Origin: JAAURB01 sp049649525
GTDB taxonomy: Bacteria; Cyanobacteriota; Cyanobacteriia; Cyanobacteriales; Microcoleaceae
Length of the DNA: 64,000 nt
Assembly (NCBI GenBank): GCA_049649525.1
Contig: JBARZE010000057.1
Coordinates: 1-64,000 of the forward strand
Direction of reading: 5' to 3'
Under the pieces are notes generated by a model that saw only the letters and a program-made list of their open reading frames with translations, was not told the origin of the DNA and made no database searches. The number at the start of each line of letters is the position of its first letter. Position 1 is the stretch's first letter. Of the stretch, positions 46,003-54,476 are shown one piece after another. The position numbers were made by a program, and so were the translations under genes.

Positions 46003-46407
46003 TCAGGATTTCTGGCTGGGAAAGAAATCAGGTTTCCAATCCTCCGGCGCTTCTCCTGCTTTATTCTTAAAATCATAAAAGCTGTTGGGCGAAGAGATGG
46101 CGATCAAATGTGTTTCATTACTGGAATCATTCCTAATTTGATGCAGCGCTCCTGGAGAGATTAGCATACCATCACCCGAATTAAGAACGTGTTTTTTGTC
46201 CTCAATCACAATAGTGAGTTCGCCCTCAAGTACATAGAAAAACTGTTGGCAAACTTCGTGATAATGTTCTACCCCCGTACTGTTAGGAGGCATAATTTCT
46301 TGTGTGACAGTCAGATCGTCATTGGCTAATAAATGCCATCCTTGACAGCCCGTTCCCCATTGAAAGTTTTCTGCTGTTGTTGTACTAATGGGTTGATTTG
46401 TTGACAT
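46003..46407 (-). CDS. single-domain cupin
   Basis: This 134-aa protein has cupin motif 1 (GVEHYHEVCQQFFYVLEGE, with candidate metal ligands H, H and E) and motif 2 (GDGMLISPGALHQIRN). The metal site appears intact, so it may be an isomerase, a dioxygenase or a binding protein acting on the pathway intermediate. It is embedded in the operon: 9 bp downstream of the formyltransferase gene and 20 bp upstream of the sulfotransferase gene. Confidence 0.9.
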   Translation of the reverse strand: MSTNQPISTTTAENFQWGTGCQGWHLLANDDLTVTQEIMPPNSTGVEHYHEVCQQFFYVLEGELTIVIEDKKHVLNSGDGMLISPGALHQIRNDSSNETHLIAISSPNSFYDFKNKAGEAPEDWKPDFFPSQKS

Positions 46408-46416
46408 TTTAAACTC

Positions 46417-47322
46417 CTATAAAGTAATAAATTCAAAAGCATTGAGCCGAGTTATTTCTTGAATCAAAGAATAGCTTGCTTTTCGATTATAATAACACAT
46501 TGTCATCTCATTATAGTCTGATTCAGAAAATATTTTTATACCTAAATCTTCCGTTTGATTAACTTCTGTTTGGGTTGGAGTCTTATAATATTTTCTTTGA
46601 CTATTATTCTGTACCTGGCTCGGGATATCCAAACATTTATTATCCAATTGGTCGAGCATTTCTAAAAAATAATAGATCCCTTTTGTGTAAATCAAACATA
46701 AATTTTTTAGATAGCTATAATTACTCTGAATATCTATCGAGTAGGTCTCTATGATACTCCCTGTATCAATTCCCTGATCGACAATATGTAAGGTGCCATA
46801 AAGAGATTTTCCTTCAGCCATATCCCGCAAAGCACACCATACGCCAGCTCGTTCAGGGAGTTTTGATGAATGAATATTAAAAATCTTCCCTAAACCATAG
46901 CGACTAGCGATGTTAATCACTTCTGAACTAATAATTAAATTATTTCTCACAGACAAACTGACATCAGGTTTGTTCTCTTGATAAACTGCAATGATTTGAT
47001 TTTGCTCTTCTGTTCCCTTAGTGCTTTGGATACGATAGGTCGAACAATCATATTTTTTAAAGAGCTGATTAAATGTCATCAAATAGTTTTGATCGCTATC
47101 GATATTCGATTCAATCCAAGGAAAAAAAATTTGGTTAGTATAAGATTTCGTCATGAAATTAAACTTAGACAAAATTTCTACCCTATCTTCTTCCTTTCTA
47201 GAAAGTTTATTCGATAAAAAAATATTGACTTTGAAGTTTCTTTCGACTAAACAAGGCAGCAAAAAATTGAGAGTGACATTCGCGATCAAATCTTCATTAC
47301 AAAAAATGACTATACTTTTCAT
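46417..47322 (-). CDS. formyltransferase (10-formyl-THF dependent)
   Basis: This 301-aa protein has the formyl_trans_N catalytic triad Asn-His-Asp: N149 and H151 in KIFNIHSSKLPERAG, and D186 in HIVDQGIDTGSII. It should add a formyl group from 10-formyltetrahydrofolate to an amine. It lacks a clear C-terminal tRNA-binding domain like that of Fmt, so an amine on a small molecule or on a carrier-bound intermediate is more likely. Such domains occur in formylated NRPS pathways. The ATG at 47322 (MKSIVIFCNE) avoids overlap with the preceding methyltransferase gene; a longer frame to 47394 has a non-homologous start. Confidence 0.88.
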   Translation of the reverse strand: MKSIVIFCNEDLIANVTLNFLLPCLVERNFKVNIFLSNKLSRKEEDRVEILSKFNFMTKSYTNQIFFPWIESNIDSDQNYLMTFNQLFKKYDCSTYRIQSTKGTEEQNQIIAVYQENKPDVSLSVRNNLIISSEVINIASRYGLGKIFNIHSSKLPERAGVWCALRDMAEGKSLYGTLHIVDQGIDTGSIIETYSIDIQSNYSYLKNLCLIYTKGIYYFLEMLDQLDNKCLDIPSQVQNNSQRKYYKTPTQTEVNQTEDLGIKIFSESDYNEMTMCYYNRKASYSLIQEITRLNAFEFITL

Positions 47323-47344
47323 CTTTCTTTTTGAGTTGTTGTTT

Positions 47345-48202
47345 TTAATGATTTTGGGCGCGAATAAAATACAATTTTTGGTATAAATTGCCATCCTGTT
47401 CTACAAACGGCGAAGATTCTCCTTCTTCTTCAGCCAGTTGTTCGTAGAGAGGAACAAACTCTAGATGGTAATCCTTCAGCGGAATATCAAGTCGGTGTAC
47501 AACTGCCCAGTTTGCCTCTCCCCGTTCTTCCCAGTTAATGGCATAATCTAAAGGATCTTCACCACTATTCTCAATACCTTTTCCCCAGTGTTGTTGCATC
47601 AGTCGAGCAGTGAGTCGAGAGCCATTTTTACTGGTAGCAATGAAGAGGATTTCTCCCCCAGGTGACAGATAGGATTTGCCCTCTACAATCAAGGAATCCA
47701 TCACCAATCTGCCTCGCTGTCCATTTCGGTTCCATTCTCCCGCAGGAGTTTCAATAGCCGACTTCAACCGCCCTTGTAGCTTTTCTTGAGTATCAGGAAG
47801 AGCGGGTGGATTTAAGTAAATTCGATCAATTTTTCCTTCAAATTCTGGGTTGCCTTTAATCCCACTAAAGCAGTTAGATTGCAACGACTTTAACTGCTTT
47901 GGATTGAGATGATTTAATTCCCAATTTCGCTTTGAAGCAGTAACAGCTTCCGGGTTTAAATCAGTACAAATTACCTGTGCTGCACCGTTTTTAGCTGCAA
48001 CGATTCCAAGAACCCCGGAACCTGCTGCCAAATCCATTACCACTTTTCCCGAACAGTTATCAACGTTAATCAATTCACACATTGCAACACAAGACGGTGA
48101 AAAAGCAAACCAAACACTCGGATGATTTTCTGCCAGAATTGTGATGTTATTATCCAAGCTTAATTTCAAGACATTATCTTGTTCTTCAATCCCATTTTTC
48201 AT
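47345..48202 (-). CDS. class I methyltransferase with NPP motif
   Basis: This protein of about 285 aa has the SAM motif MDLAAGSGVLGIVAAKNGA and the motif IV LNPPALP. NPP-type motifs are typical of N-methyltransferases acting on amide or amino nitrogens (HemK/PrmC, DNA N6-adenine enzymes). Here it is likely to N-methylate a small-molecule amine. The ATG at 48202 follows AGAGGTCAATC; a second ATG at 48223 would add seven residues. A perfect TTAGGT(A/G) array starts 12 bp upstream of that outer ATG. It is the first gene of the five-gene run. Confidence 0.88.
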   Translation of the reverse strand: MKNGIEEQDNVLKLSLDNNITILAENHPSVWFAFSPSCVAMCELINVDNCSGKVVMDLAAGSGVLGIVAAKNGAAQVICTDLNPEAVTASKRNWELNHLNPKQLKSLQSNCFSGIKGNPEFEGKIDRIYLNPPALPDTQEKLQGRLKSAIETPAGEWNRNGQRGRLVMDSLIVEGKSYLSPGGEILFIATSKNGSRLTARLMQQHWGKGIENSGEDPLDYAINWEERGEANWAVVHRLDIPLKDYHLEFVPLYEQLAEEEGESSPFVEQDGNLYQKLYFIRAQNH

Positions 48203-48234
48203 GGCTTGATTGACCTCTATCATTTGATGTATTA

Positions 48235-48346
48235 TTAGGTATTAGGTATTAGGTGTTAGGTGTTAGGTGTTAGGTGTTAGGTATTAGGTATTAGGTATTA
48301 GGTGTTAGGTATTAGGTGTTAGGTATTAGGTGTTAGGTGTTAGGTA
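48235..48346. repeat. perfect 16-unit TTAGGT(A/G) heptamer array
   Basis: Sixteen consecutive heptamers TTAGGTA or TTAGGTG occupy exactly 112 bp with no other change. The core AAAATGCTAATTATT follows, and after about 50 bp comes an inverted CCCAAAA/CCTAAAA array (48407-48446), so the whole 48235-48446 element can form a large hairpin. It separates the dioxygenase gene from the five-gene run. Confidence 0.95.
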
Positions 48347-48406
48347 AAATGCTAATTATTTGTCATGCACGATCTGTAAAAACACTTTATGGCTCGTTGC
48401 TAGAAA

Positions 48407-48446
48407 ACCTAAAACCCAAAACCCAAAACCCAAAACCTAACCTAAA
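48407..48446. repeat. inverted CCCAAAA/CCTAACC arm
   Basis: Right arm of the 48235-48446 element, with units CCTAAAA, CCCAAAA and CCTAACC. It contains the dioxygenase stop codon at 48437 and encodes that protein's last residues (VLG-stop). Confidence 0.85.
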
Positions 48447-49426
48447 ACCGCATTTTCTAATTCGCTTCCTTCGGGGACTTTAATTCCTTGCTCGAGAGGA
48501 TTGGCAGTATGATTATCGAAAGTCCAACGTAGGACTTTTCGTACCCTTGTTTCGGAGTTGATAAACCCTTCTCGTCCGTGGAAAGCCACTAAATTGGCGA
48601 CTACCAAACTTTCTCTCAATTCTTCCAACAAAACACTGGTATAACTCTCTGGATTTTTATTAAAGTTCCATATCCAGTCCATCGCTGTCTGAGTGAAGGC
48701 ATTTTTACACTGATATTCAATATCACCATCGGCACGATAGCCTGTTGTAATACATCTTTTTTCAGGATGGTAATCAACGATTGATTTCTGAAGATGACCA
48801 TCTGTTCCTTCTCTAAAAAAAGTAACAGCATCCGCTTCTTTTAAAGCAACAAGGTAAGGTAAAGGAATGGCATTTAACAGATGCTGTCCGCTGGCTAAAC
48901 GAGTTTCTCCTCCCGATTGAGCATTTTGCAGAACTGTAAACACAACCCAATGAGGAACAACTTTTAAAAATGTACTGTCTTGATGAACTTCTTGGGAACC
49001 ATTGTATTTATTGCCTTTAACCCGATCGGATGGATTTGACATCATCAAAACATCATTTTCTCTAAAATCAACACCGTAGTCAGCCAATACTTTTCTGGCT
49101 GTAACGTTGTGATCGGATTTAACTTGGCCTGCATTATTGTAAGGTTGCCGCACTTGATTTCCTAGCAATAAATGCAACTGAGTTCTCCATTGTTTGAAGC
49201 GCTGATGGTCTAATAAAGCATCATTTTCATGTGTACGGAGAATAAAAAAACCATACAGGTGAGTTAATTGCTGAATATCTCGGCGAATTCCTGGATCGCA
49301 AAGTTGGCATCCAGCAGGAATCGCAATTGTGATATCTTTTTTGTTGAGTTTTCTGGGTCGGTATAAAAAATTGTAATTGTTTTGATCAAGACCGGGTTTA
49401 TTTATACAATTTCCCTGATTAACCAT
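48437..49426 (-). CDS. Fe(II)/2-oxoglutarate dioxygenase, TauD/TfdA-like
   Basis: This 329-aa protein has the facial triad H148-x-D150 (EVHQDSTF) and a distal H283 (AFHGREGF), with nearby Arg residues (RKVLRWTF) for 2-oxoglutarate. It should hydroxylate or otherwise oxidise an amino-acid-like substrate, perhaps before loading by the NRPS. AAGGATTG precedes the ATG. It is transcribed in the same direction as the other island genes but lies 213 bp away from them across a heptamer element. Its last codons come from the heptamer arm. Confidence 0.9.
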   Translation of the reverse strand: MVNQGNCINKPGLDQNNYNFLYRPRKLNKKDITIAIPAGCQLCDPGIRRDIQQLTHLYGFFILRTHENDALLDHQRFKQWRTQLHLLLGNQVRQPYNNAGQVKSDHNVTARKVLADYGVDFRENDVLMMSNPSDRVKGNKYNGSQEVHQDSTFLKVVPHWVVFTVLQNAQSGGETRLASGQHLLNAIPLPYLVALKEADAVTFFREGTDGHLQKSIVDYHPEKRCITTGYRADGDIEYQCKNAFTQTAMDWIWNFNKNPESYTSVLLEELRESLVVANLVAFHGREGFINSETRVRKVLRWTFDNHTANPLEQGIKVPEGSELENAVLG

Positions 49427-49605
49427 TTTTGAACAATCCTTTCTAGATTCAACAGATCCAGACCCTTTCCACAGCTTTACCTATCTATCGAATCAAATAT
49501 TTTGATCTAAGTCTTTTAATCGATAAGTTCACAAACCTTGATCAGCATCTCATCACTTTAGCTTTTTCTGCAATAATTTTATATTTACTTAAGTTTTAGC
49601 AGATT

Positions 49606-49722
49606 TATAGCAATGAGCGTTACGGCTTACGCCACGCGGAGCGCGAACGTTGCTATAAAACCTAATTCCCAAAACCGCGCCACCGAATCCCTAAAACCGA
49701 ATCCCTAAAACCTAACACCCCT
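49606..49722. repeat. palindromic repeat and CCTAAAA-type units upstream of treY
   Basis: TATAGCAA (49606-49613) and TTGCTATA (49650-49657) bound a GC-rich core containing GCGTTACGGCTTACGCCACG. Degenerate CCTAATTCCCAAAACC / CCCTAAAACC units follow to about 49722. This is the right-hand repeat boundary of the biosynthetic island. The remainder of 49427-49801 is AT-rich and presumably holds promoters for the dioxygenase and treY. Confidence 0.8.
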
Positions 49723-49801
49723 GAGTATGATAATATCAATCTGATTCGCTAAATATCTATCTCAATACATTTAAACCCTTTAATCTACTAGTATACAACC
49801 G

Positions 49802-52618
49802 ATGAGAATTCCGATTGCAACTTACCGAATTCAGTTTAATCCAGATTTTGGCTTTGATGCAGCTCATAAAATTGTATCGTATCTGGAAGAATTAGGCATT
49901 TCAGACTTGTATGCTTCCCCAATTTTTAAAGCAAGAGAAGGCAGTATGCATGGTTATGATGTGGTTGATTCTAATCAGCTTAACCCAGAATTAGGAACCC
50001 GTGAAGACTTTGATGCACTTGTGGATGAATTGCATCAGCGAGAGATGGGATGGGTGCAAGATATCGTCCCGAACCACATGGCTTATGATAGTCAAAATCG
50101 GCTATTGATGGATATCTTAGAATATGGGAGAGATTCAGAATATTTTGATTATTTTGAGATTAACTGGGAACATCCTTATGAAGATACAAGAGGACGGGTT
50201 TTAACGCCATTACTAGGAGATTTTTACGGAAATTGCCTAGAAAATGGACAGCTACAATTATCTTATAATGAAGAGGGTTTAAGTATTAACTATTATGGTT
50301 TTAAAGTCCCGCTAAAAGTTGAGTCTTACGGTGAATTTATTAGTCATAACTTAGAAGAACTTTCACAAAAACTCGGCAAAAGAAACCCAGACGTTATCAA
50401 GTTACTCGGGGTACTGTATATTATTAAAAGTATTCCCTCAGAAACATCTAGTCACCAACGCAAAGATCAAGCCTTATTTATTAAAGGTTTATTGTGGGAA
50501 CTGTATCGAGATAATCCGGAAATTAAGAAGTTTATTGATAACAATATTGACTACTTTAATGGTAAGCCCGGAAAGCCGGAAACCTTCAATCCTTTAGATC
50601 ATCTCTTACAAAATCAAAACTTTCGATTGTCTTTCTGGAAAGTCGGTGCAGAAGAACTGAATTACCGTCGTTTTTTCACCGTAAATGAATTAATATGTGT
50701 GCGAGTCGAAGACCAAAAAGTATTTGAAAGAACACATCATTTAATTAGTCAACTGGTTAAATCGGGTCACTTTAACGGATTAAGAATCGATCATATTGAT
50801 GGCTTATTTAATCCCATTCAATACTTATATTGGCTGAGAAATAAAGCGAAAGATGTTTATATTACGGTTGAAAAGATTTTAGAACTAGAGGAAAAATTAC
50901 CGACTACATGGCCAATTCAAGGGACATCTGGCTATGAATATTTAAATTATGGTAATGGTGTATTCTGTCAAAGTCAAAACCAAGAAAGATTTAATCAAAT
51001 TTATCGAGATGTATCCGGTTTGACCACACCTTATCCCGATTTAGTGATTGAGAAAAAGCGGTTAATTGCCAATAAAGGCTTAGCGGGAGATGCGGATAAT
51101 TTAGCTTTATTACTCAAACGAATTTCCGGTCAATATCGTTATGGCCGTGATTTTACCATGCTGGGTTTAAAAACAGCGATTATGGAAGTCTTGGTTCGTT
51201 TTCCAGTGTATCGGACTTATATTAACGAAGATGGAGTTAGCCAATCTGATCGAATTTATGTACAACAAGCCACTAAAGGCGCTAAGAAAGCATTACCTGA
51301 ATTGTTGAATGAATTAAATCTGATTGAGAAGCTATTATTGCTTGATTATGATGAAGTCATGAGTGAGGAAGATCGTCAACTTTGGCTGTTATTTGTGATG
51401 AAGTTTCAGCAGTTTTCTAGCCCTCTAACCGCTAAAGGAATTGAAGATACACTCTTCTACGTTTATAATCGCTTCTTGTCACTGAATGAAGTCGGTGGAT
51501 CGCCTCAACACTTCGGAATTACAGCAGAAGATTTTCATCAATTTAATCAAGACAGATTAGAAAATTGGCCTCATGCTATGAATGCAAGTTCTACCCATGA
51601 TACAAAACGCAGTGAAGATATTCGGGCGCGTTTAAACGTGATTTCAGAAATACCAGATGAATGGGAAACTCAGATCAGGAACTGGATTCAACTAAATCGA
51701 GAATACAAAATAGAGGAAGAAACACGATTTATTCCTGATGGTAACGATGAGTATTTTCTCTATCAAACTTTAGTGGGTGCTTATCCATTCTTAGAAGAAG
51801 AATATCCCGCCTTTATTGAACGAATTAAAGAATATGTCGTCAAAGCGGTTCGAGAAGCGAAAGTACATACCGCTTGGCTACGTCCTGATACCGCTTATGA
51901 AGAAGGATTTGTGAGCTTTGTTGATAAAATTCTGCAGAAAACAGAAGATAATAAGTTTTTGCATTCCTTACAACAGTTTCAAGAAAAAACCACATTTTAC
52001 GGTATCTTTAATTCTTTGTCTCAAACCTTATTAAAGCTGACGACACCTGGGTTACCGGATATTTATCAAGGAACAGAATTGTGGGATTTAAGTTTAGTTG
52101 ATCCCGATAACCGTCGGCCTGTTGATTTTGAACAAAGACTGTCTTTTCTACAAGAAATACAGCGTCGATCTAAAACAGGAATGCAAAGTTTAATTGATGA
52201 CTTGGTCGCTACTCGTGAAGATGGACGACTCAAACTATTTTTAATTGCGCGGGTTTTAGAAAGTCGGCGACAATATAGAGACGTATTTCAACAAGGATCT
52301 TATCAACCTTTAAATGTTGTGGGTCAATATGCGAATCATATTATTGCGTTCGCACGTACCTACAAAGAAACGACTATTGTTGTGATTGCGCCTCGTTTCC
52401 TGACTTCAATTGTCCAGTTAAATCAATTTCCTCTGGGTGAGGAAGTTTGGGGGGATACGGCGATTGACATTGAAAAGGAATCTGAACCAGCTTGGTATGA
52501 AACGATTACCGAACAGCCAATTTCAAGTAGTAATTTAATTAATGTGGGTCAAACTTTAACCCATTTTCCTGTAGCATTAATTGTGAATCAACACCCGGAT
52601 AATCTCGCTGAGGATTAA
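49802..52618 (+). CDS. treY: maltooligosyl trehalose synthase
   Basis: This 938-aa GH13_26 enzyme isomerises the reducing end of glycogen-derived maltodextrins to a trehalose linkage, which TreZ then cleaves. The signatures are IPIATYRIQFNPDFGF, VQDIVPNHMAYD, the nucleophile Asp in GLRIDHIDGLF, the acid Glu in VEKILELEEKLP and NASSTHDTKRSEDIRARL. Length is typical. The pathway draws on glycogen (glgC in this window) and provides trehalose as an osmolyte or desiccation protectant. It is separated from treZ by the biosynthetic island. Confidence 0.97.
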   Translation: MRIPIATYRIQFNPDFGFDAAHKIVSYLEELGISDLYASPIFKAREGSMHGYDVVDSNQLNPELGTREDFDALVDELHQREMGWVQDIVPNHMAYDSQNRLLMDILEYGRDSEYFDYFEINWEHPYEDTRGRVLTPLLGDFYGNCLENGQLQLSYNEEGLSINYYGFKVPLKVESYGEFISHNLEELSQKLGKRNPDVIKLLGVLYIIKSIPSETSSHQRKDQALFIKGLLWELYRDNPEIKKFIDNNIDYFNGKPGKPETFNPLDHLLQNQNFRLSFWKVGAEELNYRRFFTVNELICVRVEDQKVFERTHHLISQLVKSGHFNGLRIDHIDGLFNPIQYLYWLRNKAKDVYITVEKILELEEKLPTTWPIQGTSGYEYLNYGNGVFCQSQNQERFNQIYRDVSGLTTPYPDLVIEKKRLIANKGLAGDADNLALLLKRISGQYRYGRDFTMLGLKTAIMEVLVRFPVYRTYINEDGVSQSDRIYVQQATKGAKKALPELLNELNLIEKLLLLDYDEVMSEEDRQLWLLFVMKFQQFSSPLTAKGIEDTLFYVYNRFLSLNEVGGSPQHFGITAEDFHQFNQDRLENWPHAMNASSTHDTKRSEDIRARLNVISEIPDEWETQIRNWIQLNREYKIEEETRFIPDGNDEYFLYQTLVGAYPFLEEEYPAFIERIKEYVVKAVREAKVHTAWLRPDTAYEEGFVSFVDKILQKTEDNKFLHSLQQFQEKTTFYGIFNSLSQTLLKLTTPGLPDIYQGTELWDLSLVDPDNRRPVDFEQRLSFLQEIQRRSKTGMQSLIDDLVATREDGRLKLFLIARVLESRRQYRDVFQQGSYQPLNVVGQYANHIIAFARTYKETTIVVIAPRFLTSIVQLNQFPLGEEVWGDTAIDIEKESEPAWYETITEQPISSSNLINVGQTLTHFPVALIVNQHPDNLAED

Positions 52619-52723
52619 AAAAATAAACAACTGTTTAAATAGAGGATATTATCACCTCTGTCTCAAAATTTTAAGGTGAATAATGATAGCGGGATATACA
52701 ATAAAAAAAACTGATCCCGCCCT

Positions 52724-53449
52724 CTAATACCTTTCCCCCATCAACCGTTGTCGCATCCCTTCTGCAATTTTCTGGCCTAGATAATCTGGAATCAGACTTT
52801 CATTTGGGCCAAGCAGATAGAGAATTAAACGGGTTCGTCCCCGCCAAACCAGCAGGTTAGCATTAACCACAAGTAAGTCTTCTTGCCAAATGGCATACAT
52901 GACCTTATAGAATAATCCCGGTTGATTATCGGCTTCAATCAATAAAGCAGGGAGGTGAAACACAGGATCAACGTAAAACTCGGTTGCTACGTCTTCTAAG
53001 CCCGCATCCAGGTTAAATTCGACCGCTAACATCTCTTCGACTTCAAAGTGTCCTGCTAAGGCTTCTGTGATGGCACGGGATACATTCTCTGAAGTCTTCT
53101 CCGTCAGTGCCTTACCCCCTCGGGAGACCACCAACTTGATAAACACCAACATCGGAGGATAAATTTGTCCATACAGACTTAAACTGTGAATGGTGAGTCC
53201 ATACGCAGCTAATACCCCAAAAATGTCACTGAGTAGGAATGATTGGTTGCGATAAGCAAAATGTATGGCGCTACGGCTGCCTTCTGGGAGTACTTCAATC
53301 ACCGCTTGTCGAGTGCGGTAAATTTGATAAGCCAGTTTAAGATTTTGCAACTGAATTTCACTACTGACAAATTGCTCATAAAATTGGGGAAACGCTCGGT
53401 TGAAGCGCTTTAACAGTTCTAAGGTTGATGTTTTTAAGCCCGGAGCCAT
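52724..53449 (-). CDS. ACT-domain-like regulatory protein
   Basis: This 241-aa protein has two ACT-like regions: residues about 55-110 (GSRSAIHFAYRNQSFLLSDIFGVLAAYGLTI) and about 165-225 (PALLIEADNQPGLFYKVMYAIWQEDLLVVNANLLVWRGR). The second resembles the C-terminal ACT repeats of the PII uridylyltransferase GlnD. There is no nucleotidyltransferase or HD domain. It may sense an amino acid and act on a partner. The family is widespread in cyanobacteria, but I know of no established function. Confidence 0.75.
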   Translation of the reverse strand: MAPGLKTSTLELLKRFNRAFPQFYEQFVSSEIQLQNLKLAYQIYRTRQAVIEVLPEGSRSAIHFAYRNQSFLLSDIFGVLAAYGLTIHSLSLYGQIYPPMLVFIKLVVSRGGKALTEKTSENVSRAITEALAGHFEVEEMLAVEFNLDAGLEDVATEFYVDPVFHLPALLIEADNQPGLFYKVMYAIWQEDLLVVNANLLVWRGRTRLILYLLGPNESLIPDYLGQKIAEGMRQRLMGERY

Positions 53450-53521
53450 AATTGCAGGGAGGGTACGGGAGATATACTATCTAATACGATCATTCATGTT
53501 TACTATCATTACCACGCCTGC

Positions 53522-54070
53522 ATGGGTTTCTGGAAAAACTTGTTTAGCAGTTCAGATTCGACTCCTAGCTCCCAAATGATGGAGGAATACGAGGGGTACA
53601 CCCCCGAGGGAAATAATTCTAATTCCCCGGCAGCCCGGAAGCCGATCAGCAGTGGTCGAGTCTTTTTTAGCACAGAGCGCGATATTGATCTCTATGAACT
53701 AGAAGAACTCTGTAACGCCGTTGGCTGGTCTCGTCGGCCCTTGAGAAAGGTCAAAAAAGCGATTCAATATAGCTATCTTGTCGTTTCTATGTGGCAAATG
53801 CGCGGGAACCAGCGACGACTGATCGGGTTTGCTCGTGCGACTTCCGATCATGCCTTCAACGCGACACTCTGGGATGTGGTTGTCCACCCTGATTTCCAGA
53901 GTAAAGGTTTAGGCAAAGCTTTGATGAACTTTATCATTAAAAAACTCCGTAGCGATGATATCAGTAACATTACCTTATTTGCAGACCCTCAGGTTGTGGA
54001 CTTCTACCGAAACTTGGGTTTTGTACCTGATCCTGAGGGAATTAAAGGAATGTTCTGGTATCCAGACTAA
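53522..54070 (+). CDS. GNAT acetyltransferase, plastid NSI/SNAT-like
   Basis: This 182-aa protein has a polar 45-residue N-terminus and a GNAT domain with motif A VVHPDFQSKGLGKALMNFIIKKL, and motif B DPQVVDFYRNLGFVPDPEG. The segment LEELCNAVGWSRRPLRKVKKAI is shared with chloroplast acetyltransferases (NSI/SNAT type) and their cyanobacterial homologs. Substrate (protein lysine, N-terminus or arylalkylamine) is not determinable from sequence. It is divergent from the ACT gene. Confidence 0.9.
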   Translation: MGFWKNLFSSSDSTPSSQMMEEYEGYTPEGNNSNSPAARKPISSGRVFFSTERDIDLYELEELCNAVGWSRRPLRKVKKAIQYSYLVVSMWQMRGNQRRLIGFARATSDHAFNATLWDVVVHPDFQSKGLGKALMNFIIKKLRSDDISNITLFADPQVVDFYRNLGFVPDPEGIKGMFWYPD

Positions 54071-54111
54071 CTTATTTAGGTGTTTCAATTACAGGAGGTG
54101 CAGTTTAAGAT

Positions 54112-54297
54112 TTGCTTGAGTCAGGCGAACATACGCAGGCAGAGATTGATATCGTTGCGAGGTATCGGAATATGGCTGAAGTGGACAATCCTCCGCCATC
54201 ACCTTTAACAATGTACCTCAAATTTGGGGCCTTAGCTGCTTGCGTTGCTCCCGATTCAATTAATTTTGTAATTTTTTACCTAAATTGTGTAAATTAG
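54112..54297 (+). CDS. possible 61-aa protein with TTG start
   Basis: A reading frame follows AGGAGGTG (spacing about 11 bp) with only a TTG start (54112), or an internal ATG at 54172. The product (GEHTQAEIDIVARYRNMAEV, then a Pro-rich turn and a hydrophobic C-terminus) matches no family I know. It could be a real small gene, a gene remnant or chance upstream of the tRNA. Confidence 0.22.
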   Translation: MLESGEHTQAEIDIVARYRNMAEVDNPPPSPLTMYLKFGALAACVAPDSINFVIFYLNCVN

Positions 54298-54320
54298 GGT
54301 AAGATTATGAAAGTACAATC

Positions 54321-54394
54321 CGGGATGTAGCGCAGCTTGGTAGCGCGCCTGCTTTGGGAGCAGGATGTCGCAGGTTCAAATCCTGTCATCCCGA
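54321..54394 (+). tRNA. tRNA-Pro(UGG)
   Basis: A 74-nt cloverleaf is complete. The acceptor CGGGATG pairs with CATCCCG, the anticodon stem CCTGC/GCAGG encloses TTTGGGA (anticodon TGG), and the T arm is CAGGTTCAAATCCTG. CCA is not encoded. The discriminator base is A. Confidence 0.97.
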
Positions 54395-54476
54395 TTAAAT
54401 TTAACCCAGACTCAGCTTAACTTTCAAGGCTTCAGAGTATCATTTGCTCTATTTTTGTCCTGTCCAATACATTACC

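Noticed and set aside
47323..47394. Longer formyltransferase start overlapping the methyltransferase gene
   Set aside because: The extra residues are Asn/Lys-rich without family similarity, and the ATG at 47322 leaves a normal 22-bp gap.
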